Under the pieces are notes generated by a model that was given only the letters and a program-made list of their open reading frames with translations, had not been told where the DNA came from and did not search any database. A program made the translations under genes and the position numbers. 5,490 nt of DNA from assembly GCA_945906715.1 (NCBI GenBank), contig CAMDRK010000196.1:1-5490 (forward strand), written 5' to 3'. This document shows, piece by piece, positions 1-5,381 of this stretch; within the stretch, counting starts at the first letter, position 1, and each line of letters starts with the position of its first letter. The DNA comes from Nitrospira lenta. GTDB lineage: Bacteria > Nitrospirota > Nitrospiria > Nitrospirales > Nitrospiraceae.

Positions 1-108
1 GGAATGGAAATCGATCTCTGGGTCCGGTCGAAAGAACAAAACACCAACAACTTTCCACCCTTTGAAACTTTTGTCCACCTCTGTTGGGATGAAGTAACCT
101 GGAAGTGA
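1..108 (+). CDS. possible C-terminal end of an upstream gene (partial)
   Basis: Frame 1 is open from the window edge to a TGA at 106-108 and would give 35 residues ending in WDEVTWK. I recognise no family. The only support is positional: its TGA overlaps a GTG at 105-107 in the GTGA arrangement typical of coupled genes, just before the next coding region. Frame 2 is also open to a TAA at 95-97, so openness alone is weak evidence over so short a stretch. An ATG at 4-6 exists, but a 34-codon free-standing gene is less likely than a truncated upstream one. Treat this as tentative. Confidence 0.3.
   Translation, partial: GMEIDLWVRSKEQNTNNFPPFETFVHLCWDEVTWK
101..105 (+). promoter_or_regulatory. 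ribosome binding site favouring the ATG at 114
   Basis: GGAAG lies 8 bases before the ATG at 114. The alternative in-frame GTG at 105 overlaps this purine-rich site and has no good site of its own, so ATG 114 is the preferred start. Confidence 0.45.
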
Positions 109-113
109 CTCAT

Positions 114-806
114 ATGAATCCGTCGGCGCTGATTGTCGTGAGTTTCATAGCCTCCCTTCAGCTGGCCCTCGGAGCGGTGGTTACCCGGGCAGAGACCACC
201 GCTCCTGCACCTGCGTGGAACTTTGATCGTGAGGAGCCAGGCACCCTTCCCAGCGAATTTTCAATTGGAACGATGTTTGATGGACGACCAGCAGGTGATT
301 GGCAAGTCCTCGCGACGGATCGCGCCAAGAGTCCGCCGCATGTGCTCGCCCAACTTATGGCCAAGGGGGCGGAACATGCCTACAAGATAACGCTGGTCAA
401 AGAGGTTGTCGCCGCTGATCTCAATCTTGAAGTCTCATTCTTGCCCATTCAGGGACGAGCAGACATGGGAGGCGGCCTGATCTGGCGGGCAACGGATGAT
501 CGCAATTACTATCTGGCAAGAGCCAACCCGCTGGAACAAAACATTCGAGTATATCGGGTCGAGAAAGGCATTCGACACCTGTTAGAAAACTTCAACCAGA
601 CGATTGACGTGAAGCGGTGGCACACACTGCGGGTCACCCATCAAGGCTGTCGTATAAACGTCTACTATGACGACAAGCAGGCCCTGGATCTCTGTGAGAA
701 GACGTTCCACGCCGGGATGATCGGACTATGGACGAAATCCGATGCCGTCACCTACTTTGACAATCTCCATTTGCAGCATGTGAAATCAGCACAAACGAGA
801 CAATGA
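114..806 (+). CDS. secreted concanavalin A-like (LamG / 3-keto-disaccharide hydrolase-like) domain protein
   Basis: A 230-residue exported protein. Numbering from ATG 114, residues 5-23 form a hydrophobic stretch (ALIVVSFIASLQLALGAVV) followed by TRA-ET, a plausible signal peptidase I site near residue 26. There is no lipobox Cys, so it is probably periplasmic or released. The rest looks like one beta-sandwich domain of the concanavalin A/LamG fold. The recognisable pattern is GGGLIWRATDDRNYYLARANP around residues 119-139, then NIRVYRV, RWHTLRV, NVYYDDK, GMIGLWTKSDAVTYFDNL near the C-terminus. Many proteins with this pattern are annotated DUF1080 or 3-keto-disaccharide hydrolase-like and bind or cleave glycans. 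I see no residues that prove catalysis, so the substrate is unknown. Two cysteines (about 179 and 194) could form a disulphide. A GTG at 105 would add three residues and overlap an upstream stop codon. The family call rests on pattern recognition only. Confidence 0.8.
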   Translation: MNPSALIVVSFIASLQLALGAVVTRAETTAPAPAWNFDREEPGTLPSEFSIGTMFDGRPAGDWQVLATDRAKSPPHVLAQLMAKGAEHAYKITLVKEVVAADLNLEVSFLPIQGRADMGGGLIWRATDDRNYYLARANPLEQNIRVYRVEKGIRHLLENFNQTIDVKRWHTLRVTHQGCRINVYYDDKQALDLCEKTFHAGMIGLWTKSDAVTYFDNLHLQHVKSAQTRQ

Positions 807-838
807 ACATGCCGTGATCTGTGTCCTTCACTGTAGCC

Positions 839-853
839 GCTTGCTGCGCAAGC
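839..853 (+). terminator. small hairpin after the secreted protein gene, possible weak terminator
   Basis: GCTTGC-TGC-GCAAGC is a perfect 6-bp stem with a 3-base loop, starting 33 bases after the stop codon at 806. It is followed by ATTAAAT rather than a run of T, so intrinsic termination would be weak at best. The rest of the gap (807-954) shows nothing I can name. Confidence 0.25.
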
Positions 854-919
854 ATTAAATCTCCGAGAGGTGTCAGAGACAATAGCATCCAACCGGTTTC
901 ACGCACGATTAAAGCAGGT

Positions 920-948
920 TTGGTTTCTTGCAACGACTACGTTAAACT
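920..948 (+). promoter_or_regulatory. candidate sigma-70-like promoter for hicA
   Basis: TTGGTT (920-925) and TAAACT (943-948) are separated by 17 bases and match the -35 and -10 consensus at 3 of 6 and 4 of 6 positions. Transcription would begin near 955, which is the first base of the hicA GTG codon, so the message could be leaderless. The match is weak and was found by eye. Confidence 0.25.
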
Positions 949-954
949 GATGCC

Positions 955-1152
955 GTGAACGTTGGCGATGTACTAGACAGATTACGAGAGGATGGCTGGG
1001 ACCTCGTCGCAACCAAAGGCAGCCACAGACAGTTCAAGCACCAGACGAAGCCGGGTCGTGTGACCGTTGCAGGCAAACCCAGCGATGACTTGCCACCTGG
1101 AACGCTGAATAGTATCTTTAAGCAAGCTGGTTGGAAAAAGGGAGCGAACTAA
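955..1152 (+). CDS. hicA: HicA-family toxin, mRNA interferase
   Basis: A 65-residue protein that fits the whole HicA (YcfA-like) family: a short double-stranded-RNA-binding-type fold that cleaves mRNA without needing the ribosome. The signature is visible in order: helix NVGDVLDRLREDGW (2-15), strand LVATKGSHRQFKH (17-29) with the expected catalytic His24 in GSH, basic strand GRVTVAGKP (34-42), and the closing helix PPGTLNSIFKQAGW (47-60). Full length is normal for the family. The start is GTG: the reading MNVGDVL matches the usual position of the first helix, and no earlier in-frame start fits. No Shine-Dalgarno sequence is seen before it. The next gene follows after a single base (1153), as expected for a toxin-antitoxin pair. 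The toxin reads as intact, with no frameshift or missing key residue. Confidence 0.93.
   Translation: MNVGDVLDRLREDGWDLVATKGSHRQFKHQTKPGRVTVAGKPSDDLPPGTLNSIFKQAGWKKGAN
1138..1144 (+). promoter_or_regulatory. ribosome binding site for hicB inside the hicA 3' end
   Basis: AAGGGAG lies 9 bases before the hicB ATG at 1154 and inside the last codons of hicA. It contrasts with hicA, which has no recognisable site, and would favour antitoxin over toxin synthesis from a shared message. Confidence 0.6.
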
Positions 1153-1153
1153 C

Positions 1154-1366
1154 ATGCGTTACGCCATTGTGATCGAGAAGGCCCCTGGAAACTACGCGGC
1201 ATATGTTCCGGATTTGCCGGGTTGCATTGCCACCGGCGCCACCGTGGAAGAAACCGAATCCCTCATCCGTGAGGCCATAGAGTTTCATCTGAAAGGTCTC
1301 AAGGAAGATGGCCTTTTTATCCCTCCACCCAGCAGCCAAGTCGAATACGTCGACGTTCCCGCCTAA
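1154..1366 (+). CDS. hicB: HicB-family antitoxin, short form without DNA-binding tail
   Basis: A 70-residue antitoxin partner of the HicA just upstream. It shows the HicB signature of a small, partly degenerate RNase H-like fold: strand MRYAIVIEKAPGNYAAYVPDLPGC (1-24), the conserved D-LPGC-A-G turn, then TVEETESLIREAIEFHLKGL (30-49) as the long helix, and the tail IPPPSSQVEYVDVPA. HicB binds and masks the HicA active site. Longer relatives such as the Escherichia coli protein carry a C-terminal helix-turn-helix or ribbon-helix-helix domain that represses the operon. This one ends right after the core, so it should neutralise the toxin but is not expected to bind DNA by itself. The start is supported by AAGGGAG nine bases upstream. 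It is co-transcribed with hicA by spacing. The gene looks complete. Confidence 0.93.
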   Translation: MRYAIVIEKAPGNYAAYVPDLPGCIATGATVEETESLIREAIEFHLKGLKEDGLFIPPPSSQVEYVDVPA

Positions 1367-1403
1367 GATTGAAGCGACACAGTTCACTCCAAAACATCTC
1401 GCA

Positions 1404-1435
1404 TGAAACGTATCTCGTGAGACGTGAAACGTTTC
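1404..1435. repeat. short repeat cluster with palindrome GAAACGTTTC
   Basis: TGAAACGT occurs at 1404-1411 and again at 1425-1432. The second copy is part of a perfect 10-base palindrome, GAAACGTTTC (1426-1435). The first arm GAAACGT (1405-1411) is also complementary to ACGTTTC (1429-1435), with TCTCGTGAGA between them able to form a smaller inner hairpin. The stretch can be read as degenerate 7-base units (CGTGAGA, CGTGAAA, CGTTTC). It resembles the short interspersed repeats common in intergenic gaps of some genomes, and it could also contribute to 3' end formation for hicB. Confidence 0.55.
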
Positions 1436-1630
1436 GGGCTTTCAGCTAGGAACGAACAACCCTTCACGAACGACGAGAGGCGAACTCAGACGCTTGGTGG
1501 CGGGCGGGGCTGAGCGTTCAGGTACCGTGACCCGCTTCATCGTGTGATCGTGTCATGTCTTGGAAGATGCGTCCGTGCGCGCAAGGTATGCCGCCTCAAT
1601 GAGTAGAAGCGTGGGGTCATTGTGAACGAT

Positions 1631-1674
1631 GAACCGTCATGAATCATGCGGGCTAAAGACCTGCCACACGGTTC
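1631..1674. repeat. inverted repeat at the 3' end of tex
   Basis: GAACCGT (1631-1637) and ACGGTTC (1668-1674) are perfect 7-base inverted arms. The 30-base loop contains a second imperfect palindrome, CATGAATCATG (1638-1648). On the tex transcript the first arm begins just past the stop codon (1676-1678). No T-run follows, so I call it a possible transcript-end structure rather than a terminator. Confidence 0.4.
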
Positions 1675-1675
1675 G

Positions 1676-4096
1676 CTACTTCTTCTGCTTGGCGCGCGCC
1701 AATGCCAGCGCCATGGCCATCGTACCGGCTGGCTGCGGCTCGCGCTCCGGAGCACGCTGCTGAGCCGGCGGACGCCGGTTACGTGGCTCACGTGCTATTC
1801 CAGAAGAGACCTCGACGGGCGCGCGGTTTGAAGTCGAAGCACTGCCTGGTGCTTCGTCGAGGCGCATGGTCAGAGAGATGCGCTGGCGCTTCACATCGAC
1901 GTCGAGCACCTTCACCTTTACAATCTGGCCAGGCTTGACGACCTCATGGGGATCCTTGACGAATTTATTGGCCAGCGCGGACACATGCACGAGGCCGTCC
2001 TGATGCACACCGACGTCGACGAAGGCGCCGAAGGCCGCGACGTTCGTCACCACCCCTTCGAGGACCATGCCAGGGTGCAGATCGGTCAGAGACTCAATCC
2101 CCTCTTGGAATGTGGCTGTTTTGAATTCCGGACGTGGATCGCGGCCAGGCTTTTCCAACTCAGTCAAGATGTCCCGCACCGTCGGCACACCGAATTTCTC
2201 ATCGGTGAAATCGGCGGGAGATAACCCCTTCAACAGCGCCGGCTGACCCATCACGTCCATCATGCCCTTGCTGATGCGCGTGAGAATACGCTCAACCACC
2301 GGGTAGGCTTCCGGATGGACCGAGGAGCGATCCAGCGGATTATCGCCGTCATTGATGCGCAGAAAACCGGCAGCCTGCTCGAAGGTCTTGTCCCCCATAC
2401 GCGGCACCTTGCGTATCGTGGTGCGATTCTGAAAGGGGCCGTTCGCATCTCGGTACTCAACGATGTTCTTCGCGAGCACCTTGTTCAGGCCCGACACCCG
2501 TTCAAGCAGCGGGGCCGATGCCGTATTCACATCCACGCCCACGGCATTGACGCAGTCTTCGACGGTCGCATCGAGCGAACGCGCCAGCGCCTTTTGGTTC
2601 ACATCGTGCTGATATTGGCCAACGCCGATAGCCTTGGGATCGATCTTCACCAATTCCGCGAGCGGATCTTGCAACCGCCTGGCAATAGAGACGGCGCCGC
2701 GCAAACTGACATCCAGGTTCGGGAATTCTGCCGCAGCAAAGGCCGAGGCTGAATAGACCGAGGCGCCGGCTTCGCTGACCACGATTTTAGCCACTTTCTG
2801 TTCCGGCTTCTGCGTCGCGACCAGTTTGATCACCTCAATGGCCAGCTTGTCGGTCTCACGGCTGCCGGTCCCGTTGCCGATCGAAATGAGTTCAACGCCA
2901 TGCTGCACGACCAGCCGTGCCAGCGTCGCCAGCGATCCCTGCCAATCATTACGCGGCTGGAGCGGATAAATAGTCGTGGTTTCCAGCAGCTTGCCGGTCG
3001 CATCGACCACCGCCACCTTGCAGCCGGTGCGGATGCCGGGATCGAGGCCCAGTACAGCCTTCGGGCCGGCAGGCGCCGCCAACAACAGCTCGTGCAGATT
3101 ACGGCCGAAAATCTTGATCGCCTCGGCTTCTGCTGCTTCGCGCAACTGCACCAGCAGTTCCACCGAAAGATGAAGATGTACCTTGCCGCCCCAGGCCCAA
3201 TCGCAGACGCCCATGAGCCATTTATCAGCGCGGCGGCCACGGTCTTCGATGCCGACGTGCGCCGCAATCGTCGTGACACAGGGATGCGGCACGACGGCTT
3301 CAAGCGCCTCCCCCAGACCCAATTCAATTTTCAACACACCCAGCGTACGGCCACGAAACAACGCCAGCGCGCGATGGGAAGGAATGGTGCGGATGGTTTC
3401 AGAATAGGCATAGTAATCCCGGAATTTTTCTTCCTCAGCCGTTTCCTTGCCCTTCATCACAGTGGACGTGACGACGCCCTGATCCCACAGGCGTGTGCGC
3501 AGTTTGGCGAGCAACTCGGCGGTCTCGGCAAAGCGCTCGACCAGAATATCCCGCGCACCCTCAAGCGCGGACTTTGCGTCCGGCACGTTGATGGCCTCAA
3601 TACCCTCAGCGGCAGGCTTCACGTTCAGATACTTCACGGCCTCCTGCTCTGGATCGAGCGTCGGATCGGCAAACAGGACATCGGCCAGCGGTTCCAATCC
3701 AGCCTCGCGCGCAATCTGCGCCTTCGTGCGGCGCTTAGGTTTGTATGGCAAATAGAGGTCTTCCAACGTTTGCTTGGTTGCGGCGGCTTCGATGGAGTTG
3801 CGCAGCGCGTCGGTGAGTTTGCCCTGCTCTTCGATCGAAGCTAGGATCGCCGCGCGGCGCAGCTCCAGTTCACGCAGATAGAGAAGTCGCTCTTCCAACG
3901 TGCGCAAATGGGTATCGTCCAGGTTGCCGGTGGCCTCCTTGCGATAGCGCGCGATAAACGGCACAGTCGAACCTTCATCGAGCAGAGCGACCGCAGCGGC
4001 GACCTGATGGGAACCCACGCCGAGTTCTTTGGCAATGAGTGGAACAATCTTCAGCTGTGCCGCGTCTGAAACCGTCTGGGTCAAAGTAGAAACCAT
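1676..4096 (-). CDS. tex: Tex, S1-domain RNA-binding transcription accessory protein
   Basis: An 806-residue cytoplasmic protein of the Tex family, close to the usual 720-800 residues. Tex binds nucleic acids and is linked to transcription and stress or toxin gene expression; the bacterial protein is related to eukaryotic Spt6. Domains in order: an N-terminal helical region carrying the family signature LLDEGSTVPFIARYRKEATG (38-57) and EDLYLPYKPKRRTKAQIA (112-129); a YqgF/RNase H-like domain from about 345 (LGLDPGIRTGCKVAVVDA, 349-366; GNGTGSRETD, 407-416; SEAGASVYSAS, 441-451); helix-hairpin-helix segments about 500-580 (VNTASAPLLERVSGLNKVLA, then KVPRMGDKTFEQAAGFLRI); and an S1 RNA-binding domain at about 675-746 (GMVLEGVVTNVAAFGAFVDV, ending RISLTMRL). 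A basic Arg/Pro/Gln-rich tail (747-806) ends in ALALARAKQKK. The ATG start at 4096 places the first helix where the family has it, although no strong ribosome binding site is visible. It is transcribed divergently from the J-domain gene. The gene is intact. Confidence 0.97.
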   Translation of the reverse strand: MVSTLTQTVSDAAQLKIVPLIAKELGVGSHQVAAAVALLDEGSTVPFIARYRKEATGNLDDTHLRTLEERLLYLRELELRRAAILASIEEQGKLTDALRNSIEAAATKQTLEDLYLPYKPKRRTKAQIAREAGLEPLADVLFADPTLDPEQEAVKYLNVKPAAEGIEAINVPDAKSALEGARDILVERFAETAELLAKLRTRLWDQGVVTSTVMKGKETAEEEKFRDYYAYSETIRTIPSHRALALFRGRTLGVLKIELGLGEALEAVVPHPCVTTIAAHVGIEDRGRRADKWLMGVCDWAWGGKVHLHLSVELLVQLREAAEAEAIKIFGRNLHELLLAAPAGPKAVLGLDPGIRTGCKVAVVDATGKLLETTTIYPLQPRNDWQGSLATLARLVVQHGVELISIGNGTGSRETDKLAIEVIKLVATQKPEQKVAKIVVSEAGASVYSASAFAAAEFPNLDVSLRGAVSIARRLQDPLAELVKIDPKAIGVGQYQHDVNQKALARSLDATVEDCVNAVGVDVNTASAPLLERVSGLNKVLAKNIVEYRDANGPFQNRTTIRKVPRMGDKTFEQAAGFLRINDGDNPLDRSSVHPEAYPVVERILTRISKGMMDVMGQPALLKGLSPADFTDEKFGVPTVRDILTELEKPGRDPRPEFKTATFQEGIESLTDLHPGMVLEGVVTNVAAFGAFVDVGVHQDGLVHVSALANKFVKDPHEVVKPGQIVKVKVLDVDVKRQRISLTMRLDEAPGSASTSNRAPVEVSSGIAREPRNRRPPAQQRAPEREPQPAGTMAMALALARAKQKK

Positions 4097-4365
4097 CTGT
4101 GTTCGTTACCGGTCTTTCCGAAAGCGGCATTGAGCCGAAGCCGGCCCACTCTGAGTCGCGCGCGCTTTCTGGTTATGTATTATGGTGCGGTGAAGGTTTT
4201 GGTCCGTAGAATCAATACATACACTGTGGCATTAGAAACTGACGGCGAGTGTACTGCAAAACATCCGCGCGTATCTAGCCCATCTATCAAGAACCACATG
4301 CGCCACTGACCTTCTGCTAGACCTCATCCTAAGACTCCGTTACACTTCGAAAAAAGGAGAGACTG
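4097..4365. other. divergent intergenic region between tex and the J-domain gene
   Basis: These 269 bases must hold promoters for both flanking genes. The stretch 4171-4183 is AT-rich (TATTAT at 4178-4183), and a second AT-rich patch lies at 4211-4225 (ATCAATACATACACT), but neither has a convincing -35 partner on either strand. For the rightward gene, CTGACC (4306-4311) and TAAGAC (4330-4335), 18 bases apart, are a weak candidate pair. No ORF, hairpin of note or RNA gene was recognised. Confidence 0.5.
4354..4359 (+). promoter_or_regulatory. strong ribosome binding site of the J-domain gene
   Basis: AAGGAG sits 6 bases before the ATG at 4366 and fixes that start. It is the best Shine-Dalgarno match in the window. 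Confidence 0.8.
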
Positions 4366-5265
4366 ATGCGAGAGGAACGAACAATCAATTTCTATACGCT
4401 GCTCGAACTCTTGCCCACTGCGACGGAGGCTGACATCAAAAAAGCCTGGCTTGAACAAATCCAGGTCTGGCATCCGGATCGCTTTGGCCATGCGCCGACC
4501 TTGCACCGGAAGGCGGAAGCCCGGACACAACTGCTCAACCAGGCCTATCAAACTCTCAGTGACCCCATCGCACGCACCAGCTACGATGCTAAAAATCAAC
4601 CCTCGGAATCTCACAAGCCATCCGCACGCCCATCCCCTACACCAAGCCCCTCTACTGGATCGTATGCCACCACTCCGCCACGATCTCAACAGACCAGTCG
4701 ATCCAGCCAGGACCCGCGCGGGCCCCAATCGCTCATCATGTTGCTCTCTCAGCAAAGCCAACCGAAACTCATGGTGCCGGCCATTCATCTCTACGTCGAC
4801 CCTCGAGAGTACCAACCCTACGATTTTCACGGGTTCATCCGCATCGCCGGGACGATGCGAGAAACCTTGCCCGTCAGCGGCTATGCCGTTGCTGAAGTTC
4901 CCGAGCTGTTATGCATCAAGCGCATGGGCATCGAAGAACTCTACACCGTCTTTTCCAATCCCTCGTTCAATCGCCCGCCATTCCTTCATGAACTTGAACA
5001 GACCCTCGCCTTCCCCTCTCGCTTCCTGATCATCGAAGGCATACTCCAGCATCGGAAGGCCGGAGGACGGCTCAACCAATACCACAAAATTGGGCTGATG
5101 GATTTCCTGGACGCACTCACAGCCAGATACGGCATCCAGATTATCTACGCGGACACACGCGACGAAGCCGAAGAGCGCATCGCCAACCTAGCAGCCATGC
5201 ACTATGCCTATTACTTTGCCGAGCAGCAGGGACTGGGGCGTTGCCTTAAAGAAGACGATCTATAA
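4366..5265 (+). CDS. J-domain protein fused to a degenerate ERCC4-like nuclease domain
   Basis: A 299-residue, soluble-looking protein with two domains. Residues 8-75 are a J domain: FYTLLELLPTATEADIKKAW, then the invariant HPD at 36-38, a helix with LLNQAYQTLSDP, and the closing ARTSYDA. The HPD tripeptide is what stimulates the ATPase of DnaK-type Hsp70, so chaperone recruitment is a fair inference. There is no Gly/Phe region, zinc finger or DnaJ C-terminal substrate domain, so it is not DnaJ or CbpA. Residues 76-121 are a Ser/Pro/Thr-rich linker. Residues about 135-285 match the order of the ERCC4 (XPF/MUS81-type) nuclease fold: YVDPRE (143-148), ETLPVSGYAVAEV (166-178), KRMGIEEL (185-192), a helix with FLHELEQ, RFLIIEG (219-225), then LMDFLDALTARYGIQIIYAD and EAEERIANL. 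The family active site GD...ERK...D reads SG (171-172), KRM (185-187) and E191 here, so cleavage is probably lost. Start is set by AAGGAG. The J domain is certain; the ERCC4 assignment is by eye alignment. Confidence 0.88.
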   Translation: MREERTINFYTLLELLPTATEADIKKAWLEQIQVWHPDRFGHAPTLHRKAEARTQLLNQAYQTLSDPIARTSYDAKNQPSESHKPSARPSPTPSPSTGSYATTPPRSQQTSRSSQDPRGPQSLIMLLSQQSQPKLMVPAIHLYVDPREYQPYDFHGFIRIAGTMRETLPVSGYAVAEVPELLCIKRMGIEELYTVFSNPSFNRPPFLHELEQTLAFPSRFLIIEGILQHRKAGGRLNQYHKIGLMDFLDALTARYGIQIIYADTRDEAEERIANLAAMHYAYYFAEQQGLGRCLKEDDL

Positions 5266-5266
5266 G

Positions 5267-5354
5267 AGCGTATGGCTAACGGCAGGAGTGAAAAGCATGT
5301 GGCTAATAGCATGAGCAACAAGAACCCTGTGCATTGCTGTCCCTGCCATACGCT
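5267..5354. repeat. intergenic repeats with a 10-bp perfect inverted pair
   Basis: AGCGTATGGC (5267-5276) and GCCATACGCT (5345-5354) are perfect inverted copies 68 bases apart. GGCAGG (5281-5286) also pairs with CCTGCC (5342-5347) as an overlapping alternative. In addition 5268-5288 and 5295-5315 form an imperfect direct repeat (16 of 21 identical, 27-base period) around the shared core TGGCTAA. The block begins two bases after the stop of the J-domain gene and lies between convergent genes, so it may act as a transcript-end structure or be a member of an interspersed repeat family. Confidence 0.55.
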
Positions 5355-5361
5355 ATCAGCT

Positions 5362-5374
5362 CAGCGCTACGCTG
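5362..5374 (-). terminator. small hairpin after trmL, weak terminator candidate
   Basis: CAGCG and CGCTG form a 5-bp stem with a 3-base loop, starting 8 bases past the trmL stop in its direction of transcription. No T-run follows, so support is weak. Confidence 0.2.
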
Positions 5375-5381
5375 CTCTCCC

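Larger units (their letters stand above)
1367..1675. other. convergent intergenic region between hicB and tex, with short inverted repeats
   Basis: This 309-base gap has no convincing gene. It holds the CGTGARA-type repeat cluster at 1404-1435 and a 7-bp inverted repeat next to the tex stop (1631-1637 / 1668-1674), each listed separately. A small hairpin is also possible at 1617-1632 (TCATTG / CGATGA with one G-U pair, loop TGAA). The segment 1491-1510 is very G-rich. The centre, about 1511-1616, shows nothing I can name. No tRNA or rRNA signature was seen. Confidence 0.6.

Noticed and set aside
748..933. 61-codon - strand frame across the gap after the secreted protein
   Set aside because: It needs a TTG start, overlaps the end of the secreted protein gene, and resembles no family I know.
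821..958. 45-codon + strand frame starting at GTG 821 and ending in a GTGA overlap with hicA
   Set aside because: The overlap is suggestive of coupling, but there is no ribosome binding site and the peptide has no recognisable features. Such an overlap arises easily by chance.
1404..1435. Start of a CRISPR array
   Set aside because: The repeats are only 7-8 bases, degenerate, and not separated by regular spacers.
1501..1675. Possible small RNA or tRNA in the hicB-tex gap
   Set aside because: No cloverleaf, T-loop GTTCRA in the right context, or strong promoter-plus-terminator layout was found on either strand.
2900..3844. Long open frame (314 codons) on the + strand, opposite tex
   Set aside because: It lies wholly antisense to a gene whose protein matches Tex from end to end. 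Its translation shows no recognisable motifs and is rich in Arg/Gln/His, typical of a shadow frame in GC-rich DNA.
4366..4593. Annotation as DnaJ or CbpA
   Set aside because: Only the J domain is shared. The Gly/Phe region, zinc-binding CxxCxGxG repeats and C-terminal peptide-binding domains are all absent.
4324..4830. 168-codon - strand frame overlapping the J-domain gene start
   Set aside because: It is antisense to the conserved J domain and would also cover the strong ribosome binding site of that gene. No family features are seen.
4451..5029. 192-codon + strand frame inside the J-domain gene
   Set aside because: It is out of frame with a well-supported J-domain protein, has no ribosome binding site, and its composition is Ser/Pro/Arg-rich in the way frame-shifted shadows are.
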